Source: Rhodococcus qingshengii (GTDB taxonomy: Bacteria > Actinomycetota > Actinomycetes > Mycobacteriales > Mycobacteriaceae). From it: DNA of 64,000 nt. The stretch spans positions 682,001-746,000 of the forward strand of contig NZ_JAJNCL010000001.1 of the NCBI RefSeq assembly GCF_021025955.1, given 5' to 3'. A model generated the notes under the pieces. It saw nothing but the letters and a program-made list of their open reading frames with translations, had not been told where the DNA came from and ran no database searches. This document shows positions 47,450 to 57,598 of the stretch, one piece after another. Made by a program: the position numbers and the translations under genes. Numbering within the stretch: position 1 is the stretch's first letter; every line of letters begins with the position of its first letter.

Positions 47450-47479
47450 TTGAATGAGAATTGGCGTGGCACATAGACT
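47450..47479 (+). promoter_or_regulatory. hupB promoter
   Basis: TTGAAT (47450-47455), an 18-nt spacer and TAGACT (47474-47479). It gives a leader of about 65 nt before the ATG, in contrast to the many leaderless genes in this window. Confidence 0.6.
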
Positions 47480-47550
47480 CTTGCCGTTATCAGGTTTACC
47501 GTGGTTCTCAGTCGGTCCGACGGTGGACCACAATTAGCGGAGGAATTTCA

Positions 47551-48180
47551 ATGAACAAGGCAGAGCTCATCGATGTTCTGACTGAAAAGCTGGGTTCGGA
47601 CAGGCGCACAGCGACCGACGCAGTGGAGCACGTCGTGGACACCATCGTCCGCGCCGTCCACCGTGGCGAGAGCGTGACCATCACCGGCTTCGGAGTCTTC
47701 GAGCAGCGTCGTCGTGCAGCACGTGTTGCACGCAACCCGCGTACGGGCGAGACCGTCAAGGTCAAGCCGACGTCGGTTCCGGCTTTCCGTCCGGGTGCGC
47801 AGTTCAAGGCTGTTATCGCTGGTGGACAGAAGCTTCCGGCCACCGGCCCGGCAGTCAAGCGTGGCGTAGCAGCACCGGCCACCAAGGCTGCAGCCAAGAA
47901 GGCTGCTGCCAAGAAGACCGCAGCCAAGAAGGCTCCGGCAAAGAAGGCTCCGGCCAAGACCGCAGCCAAGAAGACGGTTGCCGCCAAGGCTCCCGCCAAG
48001 AAGGCTCCGGCCAAGACCGCAGCCAAGAAGACGGTTGCCACCAAGGCTCCCGCCAAGAAGGCTCCGGCCAAGACCGCAGCCAAGGCTCCGGCCAAGAAGG
48101 CTCCGGCAAAGAAGGCTCCGGCCAAGACCGCAGCCAAGAAGGCTCCGGCCAAGAAGGCTCCGGCCAAGCGCGGCAAGTAG
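47551..48180 (+). CDS. hupB: HU-type DNA-binding protein with long Lys/Ala/Pro tail
   Basis: This 209-residue protein has an HU domain (residues 1-90, [40 protein letters not shown]) fused to a basic tail of about 110 residues built of [10 protein letters not shown] repeats. This is the actinobacterial HupB plan, in which the tail resembles histone H1 and is acetylated in mycobacteria. It binds and compacts DNA. The tail DNA has two nearly identical 57-bp units encoding [15 protein letters not shown] plus KAP (see repeat entry). GCGGAGGAA precedes ATG 47551. Equivalent to Rv2986c. Confidence 0.95.
   Translation: MNKAELIDVLTEKLGSDRRTATDAVEHVVDTIVRAVHRGESVTITGFGVFEQRRRAARVARNPRTGETVKVKPTSVPAFRPGAQFKAVIAGGQKLPATGPAVKRGVAAPATKAAAKKAAAKKTAAKKAPAKKAPAKTAAKKTVAAKAPAKKAPAKTAAKKTVATKAPAKKAPAKTAAKAPAKKAPAKKAPAKTAAKKAPAKKAPAKRGK
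47935..48160 (+). repeat. Tandem repeats encoding the HupB tail
   Basis: Lys/Ala/Pro codon repeats (AAG GCT CCG GCC AAG type) include two almost identical 57-bp units in the middle and shorter 15-18 bp units after. Such arrays are prone to length change between strains. It is coding DNA, not a CRISPR. Confidence 0.7.
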
Positions 48181-48214
48181 TCGCGTTCGGGTGAAAAACC
48201 CGATGCCGTAAGAC

Positions 48215-48259
48215 AAAGAGGTGCAGCCGCGGATTCAATCCGCGGCTGCACCTCTTTTT
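48215..48259 (+). terminator. Intrinsic terminator of hupB
   Basis: A perfect 20-bp stem (48215-48234 with 48238-48257) with a 3-nt loop and TTTTT overlapping the right end. It is one of the strongest hairpins in the window, 35 nt after the stop. Confidence 0.9.
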
Positions 48260-48346
48260 GCTGTGTCGGAGAAGTCTGAATTCCCCTGTGTTTCGGTGCT
48301 TTGCAAAACTACCGAATCGGTCCCCGGCTCCGGTTGCCCAAATCCC

Positions 48347-49273
48347 TCAGGAGTTGGCGACTTTGGGGAGCGGGCTGTCGAGGTGATCGGCCGCGACAAG
48401 ACGGCCGTCTAGGAACGAGAGCACCCAGGTGCTCGCCTTACGGTTGCGTGCAGAGGGCAGTGTTACGCCGGCCGTATCGGCCCACCAGTGCATCAGATCG
48501 GGAATGACGCCCCCTTGGCTGCAGATCACGGGTGTGCCCTCCAGCGCTGCGATCTGTAGCGCACGGGCCCGAGCGGCATCGGGATCGGCCGCATAACCTT
48601 CTTCGGTCAGAAGAGGTTCCGTAGAAATCTCGACACCCAATGCCTCCGCCAACGGCATCACCGTGTCGATGCAGCGAGTACGGTCGGCCGCGAAAACGGA
48701 ATCGGCGCCGAAGATTTTCAGCTGCTCGACCAACGCGGCCGATTGCTCTTTGCCCTTGGCGTCGAGTGGACGCAGATTGTCGTCGCCCTTGTATCGCTTC
48801 CGGCTTCCGGCTTTTGCGTGGCGGACGAGTAATACCGTTTTCGTGTCCGGCCGAATGGAAACGAAGCGGCGAAGAATCATTCGATCCATCGGGTACGAAA
48901 GATGATCGGCGACCTCGGCGACCGGAAGCCAATAAAGGACATCTACTTCGTTATTCGGTCCGAAATCTCCGTCGACTGCTTCTGCCGACCAGTATTCGAC
49001 CCGCTTGAGTTTGCGATGCCCCGGGATCGGGTATGTCACGCCACCGAGGTGCCTGCCGAAACGTCCCGTGATCGAGGTCTCTTCGCGCACCTCGCGAACC
49101 GCCGCGGTCAGGAAGGTCTCGCCGGGGTCGAGTTTTCCTTTGGGGAATGACCAGTCGTCGTACTTCGGTCGATGTACGACGGCGATCTCGACGGCGGAAG
49201 GATCCTCAGCAGCCTTCCGCCACAGAACCGCGCCTGCGGCAAAGATGTTGGCTTTGACCGGCTTGTCGCTCAT
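48347..49273 (-). CDS. mutT1: Nudix hydrolase fused to histidine phosphatase, MutT1-like
   Basis: This 308-residue protein has an N-terminal Nudix domain with the full box around GKLDPGETFLTAAVREVREE (about residues 43-65). A C-terminal histidine-phosphatase domain starts VLLVRHAKAGSRKRYKGDD (RHA motif near residue 146). In mycobacteria MutT1 (Rv2985) has this fusion and clears 8-oxo-GTP/dGTP; the second domain removes phosphate from products such as diadenosine polyphosphates. It is the last gene of a minus-strand set fbiD-ppk-mutT1. ATG 49273 was preferred to TTG 49294, which would overlap the ppk stop. Confidence 0.88.
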   Translation of the reverse strand: MSDKPVKANIFAAGAVLWRKAAEDPSAVEIAVVHRPKYDDWSFPKGKLDPGETFLTAAVREVREETSITGRFGRHLGGVTYPIPGHRKLKRVEYWSAEAVDGDFGPNNEVDVLYWLPVAEVADHLSYPMDRMILRRFVSIRPDTKTVLLVRHAKAGSRKRYKGDDNLRPLDAKGKEQSAALVEQLKIFGADSVFAADRTRCIDTVMPLAEALGVEISTEPLLTEEGYAADPDAARARALQIAALEGTPVICSQGGVIPDLMHWWADTAGVTLPSARNRKASTWVLSFLDGRLVAADHLDSPLPKVANS

Positions 49274-49290
49274 TGTGTGATCCGAGCCCG

Positions 49291-51534
49291 TCAAGACCCG
49301 CTGGAGGTGCGGCTGCGCATCAACGACTGCTGATGCTCACGTACGTCCTCGCCGCGTTCGGGGGCAGCTACCCAACTGCCGTCCGGATGCAGTACCCAGC
49401 AGCGAGTTCGGGGATCGAGCGCGGAATCGAAGATGTCACCGAGTTGCTTCGACAGTTTCGGATCCTTGACCTGCACCATGACCTCGACGCGGCGATCGAG
49501 GTTGCGGTGCATCATGTCTGCGCTGCCGATCCAGAATTCGTCGGCAGAGCGGAAATGGAACATTCGCGAGTGTTCGAGGAACCTGCCGAGAATGGAACGT
49601 ACTTCGATGTTTTCGCTGAGGCCCGGAACACCCGGTTTGAGCGCGCAGATTCCGCGGACCACGATCTCGACGGGGATACCGGCCTTGGACGCGCGGTACA
49701 ACGCGTCGATGACCTGCTCGTCCACCAATGCGTTGGCTTTCAATCGGATACCGGCATCGCGGCCCGCGAGCTTGTGAGCGATCTCGTTGTCGATCCGCTC
49801 GATGATCCCGCGGCGAACCCCGTACGGCGCGACGAGAAGGTTGCGGTAACTCGTCTTACGGGAGTATCCGGTCAGCGAGTTGAAGAGGTCTGTGAGGTCC
49901 GCGCCGATCTCCGGTGCTGCGGTGAGCAATCCGACGTCCTCGTACATGCGCGCGGTCTTCGGGTTGTAGTTGCCGGTGCCGATGTGGCAGTAACGACGAA
50001 TAGTCGACCCCTCACGCCTGACGACGAGGCACGTCTTGCAGTGAGTCTTGAGACCGACCAAACCGTAGACGACGTGAACGCCGGCCTGCTCGAGTTTGCG
50101 TGCCCACTTGATGTTGGCCTGCTCGTCGAAGCGCGCCTTGATCTCCACGAGGGCAACAACTTGCTTGCCGGCCTCGGCGGCGTCGATCAGTGCGTTGACG
50201 ATGGGGGAGTCGCCGGAAGTGCGGTACAGGGTCTGCTTGATCGCGAGCACCTGCGGGTCGGCGGCGGCCTGTTCGATGAAGCGCTGAACGCTGGTGGAAA
50301 ACGAGTCGTAAGGATGGTGGACGAGCACGTCGCCGTCGCGCAGGGTCGAGAACACACTCTTCGGCGTCTCACGCTCGCCGAACGCCGGATGCGTCGCCGG
50401 GACGAACGGAGCGTCCTTGAGTGCCGGGCGGTCGACGGCGTAAACCTGCCAGAGGCAGGACAAGTCGAGGAGACCGGACACCTCTATCACGTCGGCCGGG
50501 TCGACGTCGAGTTCACGCAGAAGCAGTTCGAGCATGTGCTCGGTCATGTCGTCCGCGACTTCGAGTCGGACGGGCGAACCGAAACGGCGACGCGCCAATT
50601 CGCGTTCGAGCGCCTGCAACAGATCCTCGTCGCGATCCTCTTCGACCTCGAAATCGGCGTTGCGTGTGATTCGGAAAGCGTGATGTTCGACGATTTCCAT
50701 TCCGGGGAACAGTACGTCCAGATGAGCCGAAATCAGTTCCTCCATCGGGAGGAACGAATCGATGGTGGACGAAGACGTCGTGCTCTTGACTCGCACGAAC
50801 CGGCCGACGTTGTCGGGGACCTTGACGCGAGCGAAGTGTTCGCCGCGGGTGACGGAGTCCTTCACGGTGACGGCGAGGTTGAGGCTCAGTCCGCTGATGT
50901 AGGGGAACGGGTGGGCGTGATCGACTGCCAATGGCGTCAGTACCGGGAAGACTTGCTCGTGGAAATGCGCCGAGAGTCGGCCGTGATCGTCGGCGCTGAG
51001 ATCGGCCCACCGAACAATCGAAATGCCTTCTGCCGCCAGCGCGGGGCGGACCGAGTCGAGAAACACGTGTGCGTGCTTGTCGGCGAGTTCCTGGGTGCGA
51101 CGCGCGATGAGCGCCAATTGTTCGCGTGGGGACAGACCGTCGGCGGACCTGACCGACAGTCCCGTCTCGTCGCGGCGCTTGAGCCCGGCCACCCGGACCA
51201 TGAAAAATTCGTCGAGATTGGAAGCAAAGATTGCCAGGAACTTTGCCCGCTCGAGCAACGGCAGTGACTCGTCGGCGGCCAATGCGAGAACGCGCGCATT
51301 GAAATCGAGCCAGCTGAGTTCGCGGTTGAGGTAACGATCCTCGGGAAGTCCGACGAGCAGTTCGGGTAGCTCTGCCTTGGTAGCTGCAGGGGGAGCGCCC
51401 GGGATGTTGGTGGCAGTCGCGACGGCTTGAGATCGCGGCGACGTGGCCGCGCCGTTCTCGTGTCGGCCGGAGCTGTGATCTCCGTCCGACTGGTCTTCGG
51501 AAATGCGGTTTTCGAGTGCTTCGCCATTGCTCAC
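49291..51534 (-). CDS. ppk: Polyphosphate kinase 1
   Basis: This 747-residue PPK1 makes polyphosphate from ATP. After a variable N-terminus (about 55 residues) comes the N domain [20 protein letters not shown], then the head domain. Two PLD-like catalytic domains follow, with the phospho-His motif in [20 protein letters not shown] and a later [23 protein letters not shown] 51534 with GGGGGAT upstream is my start; TTG 51570 would add 12 residues. It is flanked by fbiD and mutT1 exactly as Rv2984 is. Confidence 0.94.
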   Translation of the reverse strand: MSNGEALENRISEDQSDGDHSSGRHENGAATSPRSQAVATATNIPGAPPAATKAELPELLVGLPEDRYLNRELSWLDFNARVLALAADESLPLLERAKFLAIFASNLDEFFMVRVAGLKRRDETGLSVRSADGLSPREQLALIARRTQELADKHAHVFLDSVRPALAAEGISIVRWADLSADDHGRLSAHFHEQVFPVLTPLAVDHAHPFPYISGLSLNLAVTVKDSVTRGEHFARVKVPDNVGRFVRVKSTTSSSTIDSFLPMEELISAHLDVLFPGMEIVEHHAFRITRNADFEVEEDRDEDLLQALERELARRRFGSPVRLEVADDMTEHMLELLLRELDVDPADVIEVSGLLDLSCLWQVYAVDRPALKDAPFVPATHPAFGERETPKSVFSTLRDGDVLVHHPYDSFSTSVQRFIEQAAADPQVLAIKQTLYRTSGDSPIVNALIDAAEAGKQVVALVEIKARFDEQANIKWARKLEQAGVHVVYGLVGLKTHCKTCLVVRREGSTIRRYCHIGTGNYNPKTARMYEDVGLLTAAPEIGADLTDLFNSLTGYSRKTSYRNLLVAPYGVRRGIIERIDNEIAHKLAGRDAGIRLKANALVDEQVIDALYRASKAGIPVEIVVRGICALKPGVPGLSENIEVRSILGRFLEHSRMFHFRSADEFWIGSADMMHRNLDRRVEVMVQVKDPKLSKQLGDIFDSALDPRTRCWVLHPDGSWVAAPERGEDVREHQQSLMRSRTSSGS

Positions 51535-51585
51535 TCGTCGATCATCCCCCACAATCGCGCGGTCCGACAATCGATGAAAGAAAAT

Positions 51586-52263
51586 TCATCGACTGTTCGA
51601 CGGCGCGGCCTTGAGTCTGGTCAACGAAGCCAGTGTCGCGGGGCCCACTCCCAGTGCTCGCACAGCGTCGAGGTCGGCATGGGTGTCGACGTCGGTCCGC
51701 AGTCCCGGCCACTGACCGGTCAGTCGTCGTGCTCCTGAATTAGTATGTGCGCGTGCGGATTCCGGACCGAATCGAGGGTCGAGTGAGTTCTCACCACACG
51801 CAAAGAGCGCCGAGGTGCCGGTGCCGTGGTGATCGACGACGACGGAACGACCGCCGCTTCGGGCTGCGACCACCGCCTCCGACAACTCGCTCGGTTGCAT
51901 GGCGGGCAAGTCAGCTTGCAGCACAACGAGGTCGACCGCTCCGCGCTTGGCTCGGATGTCGGCGGCCGCTGCACTCAACGCGGCGTTGAGGGTTTCCTCC
52001 GTGCGCGGTGCGGCGCCGTTGGTTCGTGCGCCGTCGGGAGCTGGATCGGCATAGACGGTGACGCCGGCGGAATACGCCAGAGCGGCGACGGTCGGGTCGG
52101 GGGTGACCACTGTGACGCTGTCGATCGCCGAGACGGCGGCAACAGTGGACAGGGTGTCGTGGAGCATTGCCAACACGAGGTCCGCCCGCGCGTCCGAGTC
52201 GAGTTCGTCCGCGAGGCGAGACTTGGCCGATCTCAAGGACTTGACGGCAACTATCGCATGCAT
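51586..52263 (-). CDS. fbiD: Phosphoenolpyruvate/2-phospholactate guanylyltransferase (F420 synthesis)
   Basis: This 225-residue nucleotidyltransferase has the CofC/FbiD fold: [20 protein letters not shown] near the start, [27 protein letters not shown] and [20 protein letters not shown] near the end. FbiD activates phosphoenolpyruvate with GTP as the first step of coenzyme F420 assembly in mycobacteria. GGAGA about 10 nt before ATG 52263 fixes the start against a 24-residue longer frame. First gene of fbiD-ppk-mutT1, divergent from gpsA. It supports F420 use by the PPOX-class protein at 43887. Confidence 0.85.
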   Translation of the reverse strand: MHAIVAVKSLRSAKSRLADELDSDARADLVLAMLHDTLSTVAAVSAIDSVTVVTPDPTVAALAYSAGVTVYADPAPDGARTNGAAPRTEETLNAALSAAAADIRAKRGAVDLVVLQADLPAMQPSELSEAVVAARSGGRSVVVDHHGTGTSALFACGENSLDPRFGPESARAHTNSGARRLTGQWPGLRTDVDTHADLDAVRALGVGPATLASLTRLKAAPSNSR

Positions 52264-52461
52264 GGGGCGTTCGATCTCCGCGTGCGCATGCGGCGTCTCC
52301 ACGGCGTGTGGGTACGGGGGTTCCGCGCTGTCCATTCCTCGATCTTGCCAGTCATCACGCTTGGTGTCCGCGGCTGCCCACCGCAGCGAGCTACAGGCGA
52401 TACTCTGTGCAGACGATTTTTCTGGCGGCGACCCGCTTCGCCGGGTAGACGGGGTGAGCGT

Positions 52462-53460
52462 GTGAGTAAGGCAGCTGTACTGGGCGCAGGTTCGTGGGGA
52501 ACGGCGTTGGCGAAGGTGATGGCCGAAGCCGGAACCGACGTGACGATGTGGGCCAGGCGTGAAGAGGTCGCGAAGCGCATCGACACCACGCACGAGAACA
52601 GCGACTATCTGCCAGGCATTGCTTTGCCTTCGTCGATTCGCGCGACCCACCACCACGAGGAGGCGATGGCAGGCTCGGACTTCATCGTGCTGGCGGTTCC
52701 CTCGCAGTCGCTACGGGGAAACCTGGAGCAGTGGAAGGGCTCGATCGGACCCGATGCGACTCTGCTGAGTCTGGCCAAGGGGATCGAGACGGGGACGCTC
52801 ATGCGCATGAGTCAGGTCATCGTGTCGGTGACCGGCGTGGAACCCGGGCGCGTCGCAGTGCTCTCGGGTCCGAATCTTGCACACGAGATCGCCAGCGGGC
52901 AGCCCGCGGCGACGGTGATCGCCTGCTCGGATTCCTCGCGTGCCCTCGCTCTCCAGGATGCTTGCGCTACCGGCTATTTCAGGCCGTACACCAATTCCGA
53001 CGTCATCGGTTGTGAGATCGGTGGTGCGTGCAAGAACGTGATTGCACTGGCCTGCGGCATGGCCGCCGGTAGTGGGTTCGGCGACAACACCGTTGCCAGC
53101 ATCATCACCCGTGGGCTCGCCGAGACGATTCGTCTCGGCGTTGCGCTCGGTGCCAAGGCATCGACACTTGCCGGTCTGGCGGGAGTCGGTGACCTGGTCG
53201 CGACCTGTACCTCCGAGCTGTCGCGAAACCGGACGTTCGGCGAGCGGCTCGGACGGGGCGGGTCGATGGAGTCGGCGCAGAAGGCGACAAACGGGCAGGT
53301 GGCCGAGGGGGTGAAGTCGTGCACATCGGTGCGCGCACTCGCTGCCGGATACGACGTCGAGATGCCGTTGACCGACGCGGTCCATCGGGTGTGCCACGAA
53401 GGCATGGCCGTCAGCGATGCGATCGGTCAGTTGCTCGGACGCCGGACCAAGCCGGAGTGA
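52462..53460 (+). CDS. gpsA: Glycerol-3-phosphate dehydrogenase [NAD(P)+]
   Basis: This 332-residue GpsA reduces dihydroxyacetone phosphate to sn-glycerol 3-phosphate for phospholipids. The Rossmann motif is [20 protein letters not shown]. The catalytic Lys lies in [20 protein letters not shown] and the substrate block is [23 protein letters not shown] 52462 has GGGGTG 5 nt upstream. The stop overlaps the following PLP enzyme (GTGA). Equivalent to Rv2982c. Confidence 0.94.
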   Translation: MSKAAVLGAGSWGTALAKVMAEAGTDVTMWARREEVAKRIDTTHENSDYLPGIALPSSIRATHHHEEAMAGSDFIVLAVPSQSLRGNLEQWKGSIGPDATLLSLAKGIETGTLMRMSQVIVSVTGVEPGRVAVLSGPNLAHEIASGQPAATVIACSDSSRALALQDACATGYFRPYTNSDVIGCEIGGACKNVIALACGMAAGSGFGDNTVASIITRGLAETIRLGVALGAKASTLAGLAGVGDLVATCTSELSRNRTFGERLGRGGSMESAQKATNGQVAEGVKSCTSVRALAAGYDVEMPLTDAVHRVCHEGMAVSDAIGQLLGRRTKPE

Positions 53461-54608
53461 GTGAAATCGGTGTGAGTCACTTCGAGGGTTACGGGGATTC
53501 GACGCGCAGTGTCAGCGCGGTAGCACCGGAACACGCGGCAGGTCAGCCGATGCAGCTCGGTCCGATATTCGCTGCGCCGTACCAACTTTCAGCCGACGAA
53601 GGTTCCGAATTCGATACCTACGCTCGCGCCTCGAACCCGGGTTGGCGCGGACTCGAATCTGCGCTTGCGGCGCTCGAGGGAGCGGACCACGCACTCGTCA
53701 TGGGATCGGGGATGTCCGCGATCACCGCGACCTTGCGCAGCGTCCTCGTCACCGGGGACACGGTCGTCGTGCCCTCGGACGGGTACTACCAGGTGCGGTT
53801 GTACGCGAACGAACGGTTAGCTCCGTTGGGAATCACCGTTCGTGAGGTCTCGACCCTGCAGATGGGTGACGCGAGCTTCACGGATCTGATCGAGGCGTCG
53901 CCGGGCCGCGTGGTCGTCGTCGCCGAGACGCCGTCCAACCCGGTGCTGGACGTGGTCGACCTTCGCGTCCTCGCCGCTGTGTGCCACCGTTCGGGTGCGC
54001 TCCTGATCGTCGACAACACGACTGCAACACCGCTGGGTCAGCGCCCGCTCGAATTGGGTGCCGACATCGTGGTGGCCAGCGGCACCAAGGCCCTCAGCGG
54101 GCACAGTGACCTCCTGATGGGTTACGTCGCTACCTCCGATGCGGCGGTCGATCAGCGAATCGAGCGCGAGCGGCTCCTCTCGGGAACGGTGCTCGGACCC
54201 TTCGAGACGTGGCTCGCGCACCGGAGTCTCGGCACCGCAGGACTGCGATTCGGGCGTCAGTGCGACAACGCGCTTGCACTGGCCGAGATGTTGGTAGGTC
54301 ACAAAGCAGTCCGGTCCGTTCGTTACCCCGGTCTTCGCGGTGACCTGTCCTTCGCAACGGCATCCGGTCAGATGAATCGCTTCGGCGGACTGGTGAGCGT
54401 CGAGTTGGAATCGGCTCAGGCATTCCACTCGTTCGTCGAAGCGAGTGCTCTTGTCACGGCTGCCACCAGCTTCGGCGGGATCCACACGACGGCGGATCGC
54501 CGAGCGCGCTGGGGCGATCCGGTCAGTGCAGGTTTTGTCCGAATCGCTTGTGGCATCGAGGACACCACCGACCTCCTTGCCGATATCGAGCGCGCGCTCG
54601 ACGCGTGA
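53457..54608 (+). CDS. Cys/Met metabolism PLP-dependent enzyme (cystathionine gamma-lyase/synthase family)
   Basis: This 383-residue fold-type-I PLP enzyme has the cofactor lysine in [19 protein letters not shown] near residue 205. The PLP-stacking and phosphate regions are [13 protein letters not shown] and [17 protein letters not shown], and [20 protein letters not shown] marks the family N-terminus. It acts on sulfur amino acids; lyase, synthase or sulfhydrylase cannot be told apart by eye. GTG 53457 overlaps the gpsA stop, suggesting coupling; GTG 53472 would shorten it by five residues. As far as I recall this gene is absent at the M. tuberculosis locus. Confidence 0.8.
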   Translation: MSEIGVSHFEGYGDSTRSVSAVAPEHAAGQPMQLGPIFAAPYQLSADEGSEFDTYARASNPGWRGLESALAALEGADHALVMGSGMSAITATLRSVLVTGDTVVVPSDGYYQVRLYANERLAPLGITVREVSTLQMGDASFTDLIEASPGRVVVVAETPSNPVLDVVDLRVLAAVCHRSGALLIVDNTTATPLGQRPLELGADIVVASGTKALSGHSDLLMGYVATSDAAVDQRIERERLLSGTVLGPFETWLAHRSLGTAGLRFGRQCDNALALAEMLVGHKAVRSVRYPGLRGDLSFATASGQMNRFGGLVSVELESAQAFHSFVEASALVTAATSFGGIHTTADRRARWGDPVSAGFVRIACGIEDTTDLLADIERALDA

Positions 54609-54667
54609 GCGGACCGCGTCGATGATTTCCGGCCCGGCCCGATCGCGTGCCGAAGTCCATTCGGCGG

Positions 54668-54673
54668 TACGGT
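54668..54673 (+). promoter_or_regulatory. -10 hexamer of ddl (leaderless)
   Basis: TACGGT followed by 7 nt and GTG 54681. Confidence 0.45.
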
Positions 54674-54680
54674 TTGACGC

Positions 54681-55787
54681 GTGAACAGCAGTCGTACCCG
54701 CGTGGCCGTGATCTTCGGTGGCCGGAGCAATGAGCATTCAGTGTCCTGTGTTTCCGCCGGAAGCGTCCTGAGCAACCTCGACCCCGATCGGTACGACGTC
54801 GTACCGATCGGTATCACCGTCGACGGTTCCTGGGTCCTCGGTTCGAGCGACCCCAGCTCGCTCGCGATCAGCGGGAGAGCGCTGCCGTCGGTGGACAAAG
54901 ACGGAACGTCGGTGGTCCTCAGTGCGGACCCCACCCGCGAGGGCGAGGTCATCTCCTTCGACGGCTCCGACGCCGGGGCTGTGCTCGCGTCGGTCGACGT
55001 CGTGTTCCCGGTCCTGCACGGCGCTTACGGCGAAGACGGCACCATTCAGGGGCTGCTCGAACTTGCCGGGGTTCCGTACGTCGGACCCGGAGTCCTGGCC
55101 AGCGCCGCCGGCATGGACAAGGAGTTCACGAAGAAGCTTCTTGCCGCTGAAGGACTTCCCGTCGGAGTGCAGGTCGTGCTTCGACCGGGAACCGCAACGC
55201 TGACCGAAGAGCAGAAGGCGGAGTTGGGCCTTCCGGTGTTCGTGAAGCCCGCTCGAGGTGGTTCGTCCATCGGTATCACGCGGGTGAGTGATTGGAAGGG
55301 GCTGGACGGGGCAATCGCTCATGCACGCCTGCACGATCCCAAGGTGATCGTCGAAGGCGCGATCGTCGGCCGTGAGGTGGAATGCGGCGTCCTCGAATTC
55401 CCGAACGGCGACGTCAAGGCGAGCGTGGTCGCCGAGATCCGAATGCCGGATTCCGACGCCGATTCGGACGCCTTCTACGACTTCGACACCAAGTATCTCG
55501 ACGACGTCTGCGAATTCGACATTCCCGCGTTACTCGACGAGTCGGTGAGCGACCAGATTCGAGAGCTGGCCGTCCGCGCGTTCAAGGCACTCGATTGCCA
55601 GGGACTCTCGCGGGTCGATTTCTTCGTCACCGCTGACGGCCCCGTGATCAACGAGATCAACACGATGCCGGGGTTCACCTCCATCTCGATGTACCCGAAG
55701 ATGTGGAACGCCACCGGAATCGATTACCGCACTTTGATTTCGACGCTGGTCGATACCGCTGTTGCTCGCGGCACCGGACTTCGCTGA
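54681..55787 (+). CDS. ddl: D-alanine--D-alanine ligase
   Basis: This 368-residue ATP-grasp ligase makes the D-Ala-D-Ala dipeptide of peptidoglycan. Motifs are [55 protein letters not shown] and the metal-binding end [20 protein letters not shown]. The predicted active-site Tyr in the omega loop ([10 protein letters not shown]) fits D-Ala rather than D-Lac specificity. It abuts the convergent DUF3515 gene with no gap, so no room is left for a terminator. Equivalent to Rv2981c. Confidence 0.95.
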   Translation: MNSSRTRVAVIFGGRSNEHSVSCVSAGSVLSNLDPDRYDVVPIGITVDGSWVLGSSDPSSLAISGRALPSVDKDGTSVVLSADPTREGEVISFDGSDAGAVLASVDVVFPVLHGAYGEDGTIQGLLELAGVPYVGPGVLASAAGMDKEFTKKLLAAEGLPVGVQVVLRPGTATLTEEQKAELGLPVFVKPARGGSSIGITRVSDWKGLDGAIAHARLHDPKVIVEGAIVGREVECGVLEFPNGDVKASVVAEIRMPDSDADSDAFYDFDTKYLDDVCEFDIPALLDESVSDQIRELAVRAFKALDCQGLSRVDFFVTADGPVINEINTMPGFTSISMYPKMWNATGIDYRTLISTLVDTAVARGTGLR

Positions 55788-56390
55788 TCAGGGAACCGCG
55801 ACCGGCGCCGGGTCGAGAGGCTTCTGTTCCAGAGTCGCCGTGATGGTGTCGGAAATCTCCTGAATCGGCGTCGGGCCGGTCCCGTCGGGAACCGTGATGC
55901 CGATGTACTCACCACGGTCGACGGCAAACCAGGTGCTGGCCGCCAGACCGATGTCGGTTCCCGAGACCTGGAACCACTGGACGCCGTTCACGACCTGGAG
56001 CGCGGCCGCCTGGTCGAACTCGGTCGGACGGTCGAGCCCGCAGCGCAAGACGATCGGCTCACCTTCGCTGCGCTGCCACGCGGCCGCTCCGGCCGGGGCA
56101 GGTTCCACCAACTCGGCTTTCGTGAAGTCGTCGATCTTGTCGGGGAGCGCGTCGAGGAGAGAAACGCAGGCCTCCGACTCCGCTGCCGGTGCCGGTACGG
56201 GTCCCAGCGCTACCGGTGAGAGTTCAGGATTATTGCCCGCGACGACGGCTGCGATCACCACTCCGACGATCAGGGCTACCGGCAGAGCGATGGCAGTGGC
56301 GATCAGTGCCGGGCTACGGCGTTCGGTCGGGTCGTCCTCGCCGTCGGGGTCGATGTCGGCGTTGTCTGCGGTGGAAGTGTTGTCTGCCAT
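55788..56390 (-). CDS. Membrane-anchored DUF3515 protein, Rv2980-like
   Basis: This 200-residue protein has an acidic cytosolic N-terminus, one membrane helix (about residues 28-50, ALIATAIALPVALIVGVVIA) and an extracytoplasmic DUF3515 domain with two cysteines (EACVSLLDALP and IVLRCGLDRPTEFDQAAALQ) that may form a disulfide. Actinobacterial DUF3515 proteins have no known function. Position between ddl and thiL is as for Rv2980. The ribosome site before ATG 56390 is weak. Confidence 0.72.
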   Translation of the reverse strand: MADNTSTADNADIDPDGEDDPTERRSPALIATAIALPVALIVGVVIAAVVAGNNPELSPVALGPVPAPAAESEACVSLLDALPDKIDDFTKAELVEPAPAGAAAWQRSEGEPIVLRCGLDRPTEFDQAAALQVVNGVQWFQVSGTDIGLAASTWFAVDRGEYIGITVPDGTGPTPIQEISDTITATLEQKPLDPAPVAVP

Positions 56391-56557
56391 GCTCAGTTCT
56401 TCGCTCGGGTCCTGGTCCAGTCGATCAGCGGTCTTGTCACTTCTGAGGACACGCCGGTGAATCGGTAGGATTGCCGACACACGCGTGAGCTTGCAGAAGC
56501 ATTCACGACCACAGCTAGAAGGTACCGCAGGCCGCTTACGAGCGAATTGCGTCGGCA

Positions 56558-57589
56558 TTGGAGACACTCATCGCATCATCGGAGTTCACTGCATCATCGG
56601 AGTTCGAATCACAGCGCACTGTCGAACAGGTGGGGGAGTTCGACGTGATCGCGCGATCTCTGGTCGGCCGAATCCAACCGGTCGCCACCGAATTGGGGCC
56701 GGGTGACGATGCCGCGATCGTGACGTCCGGTGACGGCCGAGTGGTTGTCTCGTCCGACATGTTGGTCGAAGGTCGGCATTTCCGAGTGGACTGGTCTTCG
56801 CCACGGGATATCGGCCGCAAGGCGGTGGCCCAGAACGCCGCTGATGTGGTTTCGATGGGAGCCAGGCCGACGGCATTCACGGTGTCCCTGGGGTGCCCGC
56901 CCTCGACTCCCGTCGACGTGATCGACGGAATCTCGGCCGGGATCTGGGACGCGGCAACAGATCTGGGGGCTGGTGTGGTCGGCGGTGACCTGGTCCAGTC
57001 ACCGGTGATCGTCGTGTCGGTGACCGTGCTCGGCGATCTCGGTGGCCGTCCGGCAGTTCTCCGTTCGGGAGCAAAGGTCGGTGACAAGATCGCTGTCGCC
57101 GGGCTGTTCGGTTGCTCGGCAGCGGGATTGGCACTATTGCTCGACGAAACCGAACTGCTCGACGGAGCCGGCAGCTTTCCAGATCTACTTGCCTCTCATC
57201 GTGTTCCGGATCCGCCGTATCAATCGGCATGGGACGCCGCAGAATCAGCACATTCCATGACGGATGTCTCCGACGGATTGATCGCGGATCTTCGACATCT
57301 CGCAGAGGCATCACACGTACGGTTCGACATCTTGTCGGCCGCGGTTCCCACCTCACCAGACGTCTCGTCGGCGGCCGAGGCGCTCGATGTCGATCCGCTG
57401 CACTGGATCCTGTCCGGTGGTGAAGATCACGGATTTGCAGCAACTTTCGGACCGGAGGTCGAGATTCCGTCGGGATGGACCGTGATCGGTCAGGTCGCCC
57501 CCGGTTCCGGCGTTTCCGTCGACGGTTCTCTTCGCGAGAGCGGCGGAGGTTGGCACAGCTTTTCGACCACCGGCACCACTGCGGTATAG
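56558..57589 (+). CDS. thiL: Thiamine-monophosphate kinase
   Basis: This 343-residue PurM-fold kinase makes thiamine diphosphate from thiamine monophosphate. Motifs include GPGDDAAIVTSGDGRVVVSS, DMLVEGRHFRVDWS, GRKAVAQNAADVVSMGARPT, GVVGGDLVQSPVIVVSVTVL and DVSDGLIADLRHLAEAS. The start is uncertain: TTG 56558 gives a 26-residue lead before GEFDVI, similar to relatives. That lead holds an 18-bp tandem duplication (ASSEF twice). There is no strong ribosome site. It is followed 9 nt later by the gamma-carbonic-anhydrase-like gene and ung. Equivalent to Rv2977c. Confidence 0.9.
   Translation: METLIASSEFTASSEFESQRTVEQVGEFDVIARSLVGRIQPVATELGPGDDAAIVTSGDGRVVVSSDMLVEGRHFRVDWSSPRDIGRKAVAQNAADVVSMGARPTAFTVSLGCPPSTPVDVIDGISAGIWDAATDLGAGVVGGDLVQSPVIVVSVTVLGDLGGRPAVLRSGAKVGDKIAVAGLFGCSAAGLALLLDETELLDGAGSFPDLLASHRVPDPPYQSAWDAAESAHSMTDVSDGLIADLRHLAEASHVRFDILSAAVPTSPDVSSAAEALDVDPLHWILSGGEDHGFAATFGPEVEIPSGWTVIGQVAPGSGVSVDGSLRESGGGWHSFSTTGTTAV
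56570..56605 (+). repeat. 18-bp tandem duplication at the thiL N-terminus
   Basis: GCATCATCGGAGTTC occurs at 56573-56587 and again at 56591-56605 inside an 18-bp unit. It repeats ASSEF in the predicted protein or, if the true start is later, lies in the leader. Confidence 0.65.
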
Positions 57590-57598
57590 GTTGCTTTC

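Noticed and set aside
47935-48160. CRISPR-like repeat array
   Set aside because: Repeats have no unique spacers of constant length and are in frame with the HupB Lys/Ala/Pro tail.
49273-51267. A 664-codon plus-strand frame opposite ppk
   Set aside because: Shadow of PPK1, whose catalytic motifs are all on the minus strand.
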